Positions 31,101 through 38,900 of a stretch of DNA of 40,916 nucleotides are shown here, one piece after another. The notes under the pieces were generated by a model, which was given only the letters and a program-made list of their open reading frames with translations, was not told the DNA's origin and did not search any database. The translations under genes and the position numbers were made by a program. The stretch's first letter is position 1, and each line of letters opens with the position of its first letter. Source of the DNA: Methanobrevibacter filiformis (GTDB lineage Archaea; Methanobacteriota; Methanobacteria; Methanobacteriales; Methanobacteriaceae); NCBI RefSeq assembly GCF_001639265.1, contig NZ_LWMT01000255.1:1-40916 (forward strand). The letters are read 5' to 3'.

Positions 31101-34100
31101 GGATTGTTGGGGATATTGCAGGTAAAACAAGTGTAACTCTACATATGATTGTTCAAGCTATTAAATCAGGAACAATAAACAACACTGCAGGTAATGTAAC
31201 AGCTATTGAAACACTTGAAAATCCAAACATAAACTCCACAGTAACAATCAATGTCACACCAGCAGTTAATCTAAACATTACCAAAATATCAAACGTAACT
31301 GGTTTTGATACATCTCATATAGGGGATCACGTTAATTATACAATAACTGTTAAAAACAATGGTTTAGATATTGCAACTAATGTAACTGTATATGATATAT
31401 TAAACTCTAAAATAACCTACTTTAATTATGCCTCTTCAACAGGTACTTATGATAATAACACTGGATTATGGAATGTTGGAACATTAAATATTAATCAAAC
31501 AGCTACACTTAAAATTGAAGTTATAATAGCTAGCTCAGGAACAATAGAAAATATTGTAAATGTAACAGCAAAGGAAATAATACTTAATGGCAGCAACACC
31601 AATGCAAGCACAACATTTTATGTAGGAGAAGTGAATGTAAGCATAATTAAGGTTTCCAATGCATCAGCTAACCCTCACTATGGAGATCATGTTAAATACA
31701 CCATTACAGTAGAAAATCATGGTCCAATTGACACAACAAATGTAACAGTTACTGACTATCTTGATAAAAATAAATTAATTTATATAGATCACACAGCACC
31801 AGATTACACAACTTATGATATTATTACTGGGCTATGGAACATAGGTAACTTAGAAGCAGGATTAGCAGTGTTATTAACAATAGAAGTAGAAGTCACAGGA
31901 TTTGGAAACATAACAAACACAGCAAACCTAACAACAGCTGAAACCAACATCAACAACCAAACTAATAGCACAGCAGAATTCAATGTTTCAGATGTTAATG
32001 TTACCATCATAAAAGTATCTAATACCTCAGGACATAATCATGTAGGTGATAATATAACCTATACTATCACGGTTATGAACAAAGGTTCTACTAATGCATC
32101 TAATGTCACTGTTTTTGACTTATTAGACAGTGTAAAATTACATTATTTAAACTCAAATGTAACTATAGGATCCTATAATGCAACAACAGGAGTATGGATT
32201 ATAGGGAACTTAGAAGCAAATACTACAGCTACACTCCTTATTAATGTTACTTTAATAGCTGAAGGAAATATCTTTAACAAAGCAAACCTAACAACAAATG
32301 AACCTAATATTAATAATAAAACTAATGTTAGTACTGAAATTGTTGTAGGGGATGTTAATGTCTCAATTATTAAGGTTTCTAATATCACATCAGGAATTGG
32401 ACACTATGGTGACAAGGTAACATATACTATAACAGTAACGAATAATGGTTTACTTGATGCAACTGTAGTTACTGTTAATGAAACTTTAGATAATACAAAA
32501 CTAAAATTCATAAATTATACAAGCTCTGACAATAGTGTATATGATAATAGCACTGGTCTATGGGATATAGGAACAGTTTATTTCAATACCACAGTCACAT
32601 TAACATTATATACTGAAATTATTGGTTTAGGACTTATTAATAACACTGTAAATTTAACAACTCTTGAAAACAATCTTAACAACCAAACTAACAGCACAGT
32701 CCTGATAAATGTCGAAGACGTGAATCTAACAATCATAAAATCATCTAATGTAACAGGTGAGGCTCATATTGGGGATAATGCCACATATATCATAACAGTA
32801 AGTAACAATGGAATAACTAACGCAACAAACGTCACAGTCAACGATTTACTTGACACCCGTAAATTAAAATTCATAAATGCGGTCCCAAGTATAGGGTCTT
32901 ATAATGTAACAACAGGAATATGGACTATAGGAAATTTGAAAGCAAATACTACAGTTACTCTCTCAATTAATGTTACAATAATAGCTGAAGGAAATATCTT
33001 TAACACTGCTAATGTTACTACGGATGGAATTAATATTAATAATAAAACTAATGGCACTGTTGAAATCATGGTAGGGGATATTAATATCTCAATTATCAAA
33101 ATATCCAATATTACAACCGAAACAGCACATTTAGGAGATAATGTAACCTACACAATAGCTGTAAGCAATAATGGTGAAACAGATGCAATCAACATAACAG
33201 TAAATGAATTAATAGACAACACAAAATTAAAATTCACAGGATATATCACATCCGACGGCAGTATATATGATAATAGCACGGGTATTTGGACAATTAGGCT
33301 ATTAAATCATAATACAACAGTAACATTAATCCTAAATGCAACAATAATAACTATGGGAACAATAACCAACACTGCAAACATAACAACAGAACAAAACAAC
33401 ACTAACAACCAAACTAACACTTCTGTTACTATTAATGTAATTGATGTGGATGTTACAATTATTAAAGTCGCTAATTTAACAGAAAATATTCATGTAGGAG
33501 ACAATATAACTTACATAATCAATGTAACAAACAATGGACCAACAAATGCAAGTAATGTAACCGTAACTGACAATTTAGATCACACAAAACTACATTACAT
33601 CAATGCTTCATCTACAATCGGAAACTACGATGAAAGCACTGGACACTGGACAATTGAAAATCTAGCAGCAAACACAACAGCTACACTCACAATTAATGTT
33701 ACAATAATAGGAATAGGAAAAATAACTAACACTGCAAATATAACAACAGGTGAAACCAACATTAACAACCAAACCAACAGCACAGTCAACATAACTGTGG
33801 ATGATGTAAACATAAGCATTATCAAAGTATCAAATATCACAAGTAATGCTCACTTGGGAGATATTGTAAATTACACCATAACAGTGACTAATTTAGGATC
33901 TACTAATGCTACAGGTATCTATGTTATTGACCAACTTGACTTTACTAAAATGGAATATGTTAATTACAATTCAACTAATGGAACAGAATACATTGTAAAC
34001 AACGGTACATGGATCATTGGAAACTTAAAGGCAAACAATACAGTTACACTAACAATACTAGTTAAAATTATAGAAATAGGTACTATAACTAACACTGCAA

Positions 34101-34792
34101 ATGTAACTACTACTGAAAGCAATATTAACTCACAGAATAATTCAACAGTAGAATTCACAGTAAATGATGTTGATGTTAATTTAACTATTCTTAAGGTTTC
34201 AAATGCTACAAAAAATCAACATATAGGAGATTATATTAAATACAACATCACAGTAATCAATAATGGTAAAAATAATGCTACTAACTTCAATATAACTGAA
34301 TCATTGGATAAAAAGTTAAAACTCATTAACTACACAACAAATATTGGAACATATAGTCCAAGTAGTGGTAAATGGCAAATAGCTAATTTAGATAACAATA
34401 CAATAGCTATTCTAACAATACAAGTACAAATTATAGATATTGGCACTATAACAAACACAGCAGCACTAGAAATCAATGAAAATAACATAGGTAATAATAA
34501 TAGTACAGTAATAATCAATGTTAATAATAATAGTAGTAGTAATAATATTAATATCACAATAAACAAAATAGCTAACCAAACTAAAGCTAAAAGTGGAGAA
34601 TATATCACCTACACTATTACAGTGATAAATCAAGGTACTAATACAGCAACAGGTGTTAAAGTTAATGAAGTCCTTGACTTACGTCTTAAATACATATCTT
34701 CAAGTGGATATGGATCATATAATCCGAATAATGGTGTTTGGAATATCAACACATTAAAAGCTGGAGAAGCTGTTAATTCACTCCAGTTGTAA
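22184..34792 (+). CDS. Double (fused) adhesin-like protein, 3' end broken
   Basis: 4,202 residues from ATG. Residues 1-43 are a long basic N-region, 44-70 a hydrophobic signal segment (SLTTIAIILSIIAILLVT), followed by VDAATVYVATNGTD. Then: Pmp-like FxxN/GGAI coils (to about 24000), NWWG (24114), five DUF11 repeats (24506, 24869, 25232, 25616, 25982), five Ig-like repeats (26345-27735), an Asn-rich linker and a full anchor (MKKTGVP, residue about 1880). Unexpectedly the frame continues through an Asn/Ser linker into a second signal segment (FKIAIIISLIAILFVSVSSVSA, residue about 1938) and a second adhesin: coils, NWWG (30518) and eleven DUF11 repeats (30911-34547). The last is cut by a frame break, so the product lacks its final repeat and anchor. 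The promoter and first 160 bases match the gene at 35984. Start: ATG shared with that paralogue, with a weak GGGGAAA upstream. Confidence 0.85.
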   Translation: MKLENKEDNIIKLDNCSIKKQKHSGSSKGLFHKQLFDQTFSKSLTTIAIILSIIAILLVTISSVVLISGVDAATVYVATNGTDSASGDSSAPKLTLKNATGSAASGDTILLKNGTYKGLNNNTNLTISKNLTIAGEAYGKVIIDAERKSRHFQISAGYSVTIINITFINANVIGRGGAILNSANVSVSNSSFIGNTASGGGAISNVGNCSVSNSIFSGNDASISGIGGINPNSGGGAISNEGNLNVINSSFSGHNATTGGAIGNGGNCSVSNSSFSGNNANNGGAIHNSGNCSVSNSSFIGNTGRTRGGNFASSTGGAIGNGGGNLNVSNSIFTNNTVNDTYAYGGAIHSSPGNVSVSNSSFSGNNASHVGGAIYIGYDSNFSVSNSSFSGNNANNGGAIYQHGARFSLNNSSFSGNNANNGGAIYGGYGYLNVSDSSFIGNDANGTIFIDAINCNLKGSIFSNNTHMAIYTLNNQTSINNNSFNGNDGVLGIGFNNSNIDLNSYLMSNNTMKNNDIVLLVDGHGNNISNGSIIGNSNSIGILVNGHNNTLSNITIANLKVGLSFNTTNSDNILTNATISGNGIGMSMLGSNDTVISSNIVNNTIVGINVTGDNNIVQYNRIHNNTLGLNNSGTYTDVNFNWWGLNNITGQYTNTGADFNLHTWYVLELSLNNTFYTTANDTRNYSKNQSANLSYNLSLNIPVTNTPNLLPYFEVTILIKNSTTIVNNLTGDIRNTSLSQSVAINNPNTQYSINALSDDENLILTIVGEAANYTVNVNVLKVANVSGDIHFGDNVTYTITITNNEILNNATGVFVEDLINYNKVQYLNSNTSKGTYNYGTGIWDIGTLEAGETVTLTVNVTITGTGILNNTAIVATDENNTNNNTTSTVILNITDVDISIVKIANTTGTVSIGDNITYIINVTNNGENTGTGIYVTDILDTNKIKFINATASIGTYNNTTGKWTIGNLLPGQSATLTINITIIGNNSVTNTANITTDQKNINNQNQSTITNNISKDVNITLIKVSNTTGTANIGDTIKYTITITNKGLTNATGVYVTDKLNTTMLGFASSNVSKGSYNSGTGIWAVGNLNPGETVTLTIIATIISSGTITNVANVTSNQNNTDDNNGTDNNTINVTNNTNVTNNVNLSVVKVSNVTGIANVGDTITYTITVANNGNVNATNVIVTDKLNTTMLRFINSNASKGQYNNTTGLWTIGNLNSGETATLNIIATIINDGTITNVANVTSDQNNTNTDNGTGNATINVTNYVNVSVVKVSNVTGIVNIGDNITYTITVTNHGSTNATGVFVTDKLNNTMLSFVSSSANRGNYDNNTGIWTIGSLGAGETVVLNITTTIIGSGRLTNIANVITDQNNTDNGTTNSTINVKYGTNLSASIPDAKIGDTVNITLNLTDSDSNPVSTVANVTVDGVVYPNVEFINGIAKVPYIITEVKNNISIGFKGNDFYGPSNVTIGVNFTKVAVNLSGTVPAGKIGDIVNVTLNLTDVNGNPVNTTSNVTVDGVNYTNVKFVDGIAKVPYNVTGVKNNITVVFEGNNKYGSANDTASVNFTKTDVNLSVSVPKGSVGDTVNVTLNLTDVNGNPVNTTANLTIDGVNYTNVKFVDGIAKVPYNITAVKSNITVEFSGDDKYSSSNLTVNVNFSKKDVNITIHVPDTKIGHNTTATINLTDAKGNPLSNASVKIILNGKALGNFITDKNGQIHHVIPVSKDNVLEVKFSESNEFNAAEEIIRFKGNSSNNNTNNTNETININVHIPPAKAGDKVVATITATDSNGNPIPNIPLEVVLNGKVLGIFITDKNGQIHPVIQIKDYNVLKIKFNGFGQFNSKIVEFKFNSSNNDNNNNTNDNNTNNNNTNNSHEIIGSNVSMKKTGVPLINVILLILGIFGLISANKLRNKSSSKNNHGNSNTNNNSNNSNNINNNSKNSIFKIAIIISLIAILFVSVSSVSAVNVTISTTNSTGINGAVALTTTTGTNHTITLNPGTYNKTNDIRSNITSNVNLTIQGNGPTNSVIIDARKLGRMFIINSARSNVTFINLTFINGNVTDNGGAIDNFNSIQLTIVNCNFTGNVANVNGGAIYSSGGTNFSVINSIFTGNNANVSHGGAICNFNGTNSNFSVINSSFNGNSARNGGGAISNYDVNFSVINSIFTGNNASVHGGAIQNTGVNSSVINSSFNGNSAPNYGGAINNGGDNFNVINSIFTGNNASSGGVIYNTGVNFSVNSTFTNNNATTGGVIYNAGSGGNFSVNGSIFTGNNASNGSVIYNTGGNFSVSDSIFTGNDASNSGVIYNNRSSNFSVSDSIFTGNTASLYGGAIYNAGADNFSVISCTFTGNTASLFGGAVYTTGVNFSVSDSIFTGNNGSGAIYNLGVNFSVSDSIFTGNNVSYGGAIYNCGGNFSAISCTFTGNNASRDGGAIFFNTGDNSSVINSSFTDNIASRGGAIYNTGYVTNLSVINSSFICNNGSSGGAIYNTFSSSNFSVFNSSFVGNNASYGGAIYNEGGNFSVSGSIFTGNNASSYGGVMYNTGGNFSVNNSTFTNNNATTNGGVMYNAGSGVNFSVNGSIFTSNNAKNDIICNFGDNFTVYDSTFSNNTHMAIYTLNNQTSINNNSFNGNDGVLGIGFNNSTINLNTYLISNNIITNNGIVLLVDGHRNNISNGSIIGNNNTRGIFVNGHNNTFSNITIAKLKVGLTFNSSNDNNVFTNGTLDGNEVGAVMYGLNDTIISTTIVNNTVAGINVTGHNNTLNYNRIYQNAVGMNNSGTNTNVNFNWWGKNNINDQYTTSGANLNLSYWYVLQLSLNSTFNTTVNATRNYTKNTPATLSYRLTLNNLTTNDSSLLPYFTVEILLRNSTNTVNTSTGDIRTLTFAQATMLNNTNPQSSINALADDENIVLILDADPLVNLSIVKVANATNVLNNDTINFTITVTNNGTDFASNVTFTDLLNNGFKLLNWTGGSYNNTTGVWIVGDIAGKTSVTLHMIVQAIKSGTINNTAGNVTAIETLENPNINSTVTINVTPAVNLNITKISNVTGFDTSHIGDHVNYTITVKNNGLDIATNVTVYDILNSKITYFNYASSTGTYDNNTGLWNVGTLNINQTATLKIEVIIASSGTIENIVNVTAKEIILNGSNTNASTTFYVGEVNVSIIKVSNASANPHYGDHVKYTITVENHGPIDTTNVTVTDYLDKNKLIYIDHTAPDYTTYDIITGLWNIGNLEAGLAVLLTIEVEVTGFGNITNTANLTTAETNINNQTNSTAEFNVSDVNVTIIKVSNTSGHNHVGDNITYTITVMNKGSTNASNVTVFDLLDSVKLHYLNSNVTIGSYNATTGVWIIGNLEANTTATLLINVTLIAEGNIFNKANLTTNEPNINNKTNVSTEIVVGDVNVSIIKVSNITSGIGHYGDKVTYTITVTNNGLLDATVVTVNETLDNTKLKFINYTSSDNSVYDNSTGLWDIGTVYFNTTVTLTLYTEIIGLGLINNTVNLTTLENNLNNQTNSTVLINVEDVNLTIIKSSNVTGEAHIGDNATYIITVSNNGITNATNVTVNDLLDTRKLKFINAVPSIGSYNVTTGIWTIGNLKANTTVTLSINVTIIAEGNIFNTANVTTDGININNKTNGTVEIMVGDINISIIKISNITTETAHLGDNVTYTIAVSNNGETDAINITVNELIDNTKLKFTGYITSDGSIYDNSTGIWTIRLLNHNTTVTLILNATIITMGTITNTANITTEQNNTNNQTNTSVTINVIDVDVTIIKVANLTENIHVGDNITYIINVTNNGPTNASNVTVTDNLDHTKLHYINASSTIGNYDESTGHWTIENLAANTTATLTINVTIIGIGKITNTANITTGETNINNQTNSTVNITVDDVNISIIKVSNITSNAHLGDIVNYTITVTNLGSTNATGIYVIDQLDFTKMEYVNYNSTNGTEYIVNNGTWIIGNLKANNTVTLTILVKIIEIGTITNTANVTTTESNINSQNNSTVEFTVNDVDVNLTILKVSNATKNQHIGDYIKYNITVINNGKNNATNFNITESLDKKLKLINYTTNIGTYSPSSGKWQIANLDNNTIAILTIQVQIIDIGTITNTAALEINENNIGNNNSTVIINVNNNSSSNNINITINKIANQTKAKSGEYITYTITVINQGTNTATGVKVNEVLDLRLKYISSSGYGSYNPNNGVWNINTLKAGEAVNSLQL
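24506..26336 (+). repeat. Five DUF11 repeats of the first half
   Basis: Units start at 24506, 24869, 25232, 25616 and 25982; the first two steps are exactly 363 bp as in the giant gene upstream, while the next are 384 and 366. Each has V-K-V-x-N-x-T-G, a G-D-x-I-T-Y-T-I-T strand and a G-x-W-x-I-G-N-L motif. They probably form the stalk beneath the first beta-helix head. Confidence 0.85.
26345..27735 (+). repeat. Five Ig-like repeats, first steps exactly 273 bp
   Basis: Units start at 26345, 26618, 26891, 27164 and about 27467. The first three steps are each 273 bp (91 residues), the last 303 bp. The pattern is NLS-x-x-V/IP-x-x-K-I/V-G-D, then T-L-N-L-T-D-x-x-G-N-P-V, then G-I-A-K-V-P-Y in units 1-3. 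Units 4 and 5 instead have I-T-D-K-N-G-Q-I-H, so they are a second subtype. This resembles Ig-like (Big_3-type) stalk domains; the family assignment is by pattern only. Confidence 0.75.
27821..28070 (+). other. In-frame fusion junction: anchor followed by signal segment
   Basis: MKKTGVP (27821-27841) and its hydrophobic stretch end with KLRNKSSSKNN, exactly like a normal adhesin C-terminus. An Asn/Ser linker encoded by AAT/AGT codons (27928-27992) leads without a stop into a signal segment whose DNA from about 28005 matches the true N-terminal signal at 36120-36200 (same AATAGCTATT, TTATTTGTTAGTGTTTCATC and GCTGTAAATGTTAC phrases). Topologically this gives outside-membrane-inside loop-membrane-outside, a hairpin that could work. 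Confidence 0.75.
30911..34780 (+). repeat. Eleven diverged DUF11 repeats of the second half
   Basis: Units begin at 30911, 31265, 31631, 31994, 32354, 32720, 33080, 33446, 33806, 34175 and 34547, with steps of 354 to 372 bp. Unlike the array in the first gene, these units are clearly diverged from each other, so they have not been homogenised recently. The eleventh stops after AGEAVNS, about two thirds through the domain. Confidence 0.85.
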
Positions 34793-35328
34793 ATATTGAA
34801 ATTAAAATAGTTCCTGATAAAAATATTGTTAAAGAAGGTGAAACTCTTAGCTATCATATTGTTCTGGTAAATCATGGTCCTGATAATGCAACTGGTGTAA
34901 AAGTTAAATTGAATATACCTGATGAGTTTAAGCATGCTTCATTTAATAGTGAATATGGTTCATATGATTCAAACACTAGTATCTGGACAATTGGAAATTT
35001 AAATGCTGGAGAAACTAGTACTGCTGAGTTTAAAGCTATAGCTACTAAAGAAGGAATTCACGAAATATCTGCTAGTGTTGAATCTAATGAATTTGACATA
35101 GACAATAGTACTACCAAACATAGTGTGAATATCAAAGTAGATCCAACTAATAACCCACAACCCCAGCCTAAACCACAGCCACAACCTCCTAAACCACAGC
35201 CACAGCATGTTAATGGAAAAGTAGCAATGAAAAAAACAGGAATACCAATTGTTATAGTGATAATAATAATAATAATAATAATAATTTCACTACTAGCATA
35301 TACAGGGATTAGAAGAAAAAGATACTAA
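34783..35328 (+). pseudogene. Detached 3' end of the double adhesin: last repeat and anchor
   Basis: In a different frame from the preceding gene, starting with PVVNIEIKIVPDKN (34783 on), lies one more DUF11 unit, a Pro/Gln linker (PQPQPKPQ), the anchor MKKTGIP (35227-35247), an isoleucine-rich segment encoded by an ATA run (about 35258-35285) and a basic tail (RRKRY). No ribosome binding site precedes it, and the TTG at 34909 is internal to the repeat. It is the natural C-terminus of the upstream gene, separated by a break that also removed about 40 residues. It is unlikely to be translated alone. Confidence 0.75.
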
Positions 35329-35983
35329 TTCTGTTAATGTATAATTTATATTGAATTAACATTTCTGTATATTTTATTTTCTCATGAATATTGGGGGTAT
35401 TATCATAGCTATTTAGTATTTTAATGAATTATAATAGTTATTATTTAAATCTTATATGGTGATTCAAGAATTCATCCTAGTTATTCTAAATAAAATTTAT
35501 TAAGATTTTGATTTTAATTTTAAAGTAAATAAAATCTTTAAATTTGAAATAATTCTAAATGAAATTATAGTGATAAAAACTATATTTAACAAATAATAAT
35601 GCAAAATAAATAAGATTTAACAAGAATTAGATGAAATTAACAACTATATGAAGTATACTAATTCTATTAAAGTCTTTGGCAATATTAACTTTTTTAGAAA
35701 TCTTCATTGATATAGCATATGTTCGGTATAATAGTAACATTTATATATTAGTCGAACTAACATATAATTAATAAAACATAATATTTAATTTATAATTAAT
35801 ATTTATTTGTAGAAATAAATTCTATATTGTATCCAACATTATCCTGTAATTAGATATAATTTAATTATAGTAAATATAATTTAATTATGGTAGATATAAT
35901 TTAATTATAGTTATCAAATTGATATGATTTTATAAATTAAATGGATAATTTAGTTATGCTCTATATATAGGGAAATAAATACT
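35329..35983. other. Intergenic region with duplicated promoter/leader
   Basis: About 655 bases with no gene. A loose inverted repeat GTTAAT (35333-35338) / ATTAAC (35355-35360) followed by T-rich sequence may end the upstream transcript. From 35361 to 35657 I see nothing but AT-rich sequence. From 35658 on it is a copy of the leader before 22184. Confidence 0.6.
35742..35766 (+). promoter_or_regulatory. Second copy of TATA box with overlapping palindrome
   Basis: Arms TATATATTAGT (35742-35752) and ACTAACATATA (35756-35766) around CGA match the element at 21977-22001, with one mismatch in the right arm. TTTATATATT (35740-35749) is the TATA box. The leader that follows is about 190-220 bases and shares long runs with the other copy, for instance AATAAAACATAATATTTAAT. 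Confidence 0.6.
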
Positions 35984-38900
35984 ATGAAATTAGAAAATAA
36001 GGAAAATAATATTATAAAATCCAATAACTATTCTATAAAAAAACAAAAACATTCTGGATCTTCAAAAGGTTTGTTTTACAAACAGCTTTTTGATCAAACT
36101 TTTTCTAAAAGTTTGACTACAATAGCTATTATATTATTACTAATAGCTATTTTATTTGTTAGTGTTTCATCTGTTAGTGCTGTAAATGTTACAATTAGTA
36201 CTACTAATGCTGCTGGAATTAATGGGGCAGTTGATTTAGTTAATACTGGAGGTGCAGGCACTAATCATGTGATCACACTTAATCCTGGAACATATAATAA
36301 AACTACTGATATTAGGAATAACATTACATCAAGTGTAAACCTCACAATTCAAGGGAATGGTGCAAAAAACACAGTAATAATAGATGCAGTAAAACTAGGA
36401 AAAATGTTTAATGTTAGCGCTACACGAAGCAACATAACATTCACGAACATAACATTTTATAATGGTAACAACAGTGCATATGGTAGTGCCATATGCAGCT
36501 ATAACTCTAAAATAACCATAATAAACTGTAACTTCACAGGCAATAATGTCACAGCTAATCTTGGGTTCGGTGGTGCCATTTATAGTTATTATAGTAACAT
36601 TAGTATTAATGGCTCTTCTTTCACCAGAAATAATGCTACTAGCACTAGTGCAAGTTATGGTTGGGGTAGTGCTATTTATGGTACATACAGTAATATTAGT
36701 GTCAATGGCTCTTCTTTCATAAGTAATAATGGTCGTAGTGGTACTATTTATGCTAGATACAGTAATGTTAATATAACTAATTCTAACTTCACCAGTAATA
36801 ATGCTGTTCATGGTGGTGCTATTTATACTGATTATTATACTAATCTTACTACAAATAATTCTATTTTTAATGGTAATACTGCTACTAGTTATGGTGGTGC
36901 TATTCTTAATGAATACTATGGTGTTCTTAATGTGAATAATACTAACTTCACAAATAATGTTGCACCTGAAGGTGGTGCTATTAGTAGTAATTATAATACT
37001 AAACTTATCATGAATAATTCTAATTTCATTGGTAATAATGCTACTGGTTCTGGTACTAATTATGGTGGTGCTACTTCTCTTGTTTCTACTACAGGTAATA
37101 TAAGTAGGTCTAATTTCACAGGTAATAAAGGTGGTAGTGGTGGTGCTATTCTTGTTTATAGTGGTAGTAATATTAGTGTGACTGGTTCTAATATTGTTAA
37201 TAATTCTGCAACTAGTGGTGGTGCTATTTATGTTTATAGTAGTGGTAATCTTAATGTAACTGGTTCTAATATTGTTAATAATTCTGCAACTACTGCTGGA
37301 GGAATATACGCTGCTGGTGCTTTAATTTTAAATTATAGCAGATTATACAACAACAGTGGATATGCTTTGTATAGATCAGCAGGTTCAGTAACTGCTAATT
37401 TTAATTGGTGGGGACAGAATAACCTTACTGGCTTAACTAGTGGTACTATCACTATTACTAATTATTATGTTATGAAACTTTATGTAAATGGTGTTAATGT
37501 TACAAATGAAACTCTTAATAATCTCACTATTAATTATACTTTGAGCACTGTATTTAATCTTAGCTATAAATTCACATTAAATGACTCTGCTGTTGCTAAT
37601 ACTCCTGGAAACTTGCCTTCTTTTAATGTTAGTGTTTCTATTGGCAGTGCTACTACTAGTAATTCAGTAGTTTATAATGGTGATGCTCGTACCAGCTCTT
37701 ACAATTGGACCAATATTAATTTAAGTTCTTCTAACCAATCTGCTAATATTAAGGCTACTGGAGATAAGGTAAATTCCATTCTCGAGGTTCGTGCTTTAGC
37801 TCCTTCTTACACTTATGGAACATATGTTAACTCTTCAATAAGTACTGGTAGCTTTGATGGTAGTAGCTGGAACAATGCAGTCAAAAACATTTCTGCTGCT
37901 TTAGCTATTATTAAACAGTTTAATTTAACTCAAGTCGTGGTTCATATTGCTGGTTCTCCAGTAGGTGGAGCTATTAACTATGTTGGAGTTGGAGTGAACA
38001 CAAACTTAACAATAAATAATACATATAACAATTTAACCCTTAGTGGCGAGTTTGGTTCCCCTATTATGGATGCTCAGAAACTGTCACAGATATTCAATAT
38101 TACTGCTAGCAATGTTACTATTGCTAATATTACTTTTATTAATGGTTATGCTTCATTATATGGCGGTGCTATTTGGAATAATGGTACTAATTTTAGTGTG
38201 ATTAATTCTAGTTTTACTGATAATAATGCTAGTTATGGTGGTGCTATTTATAATACTTTTGCATCTACTTTTAATGTTAGGAATTCTAATTTCGCAAATA
38301 ATAATGCTAGTTCTGGTGGTGCTATTTATAATAATGACAGTGCTAACTGTAGTATAAATAATTCTATTTTCATTGGCAATACTGCTACTACTGGGGGTAA
38401 GGGTGGTGGTGCTATTTATAATACTGGTGCTAATTTTATTATAGGTAATAATACTTTTTTAAATAACTCTGCTAATACTAGTAGTGATTCTAGTAATAGT
38501 GGTGGTGCTATTTATAATACTGGTGTTAATTTCACTGTAGGTAATAATAATACTTTTGTAAATAATTCTGCTATTAAGACTACTAATAGTAATGCTACTG
38601 ATGGTGGTGCTATTTATAATACTGGGGATAATTTTAGTGTGATTAATTCTACTTTTATTGATAATAATGCAGGTAGTGATGGTGGTGCTATTCATAATCA
38701 ATATGGTGTTAATTTTAGTGTGATTAATTCTTCTTTCATTGGTAATAATGCTCCTACTTATGGTGGTGTTATTTATAATAATGGTGTTAATTTTAGTGTG
38801 ATTAATTCTTCTTTTATTGGTAATAATGTTACTGCTGGTGGTAATGGCGGAGCTATTTATAATCAAAATGGTGTTAATTTTAGTGTGATTAATTCTAGTT

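Noticed and set aside
34909-34911. TTG start of a separate small gene for the repeat-plus-anchor fragment
   Set aside because: The DUF11 unit begins upstream at about 34783 in the same frame, and no ribosome binding site precedes the TTG.
35571-35605. Possible adhesin-coil remnant (phrase like ATATTTAACAAATAATAATGC)
   Set aside because: Only about 25 bases resemble a coil and the sequence is low-complexity; chance is a sufficient explanation.
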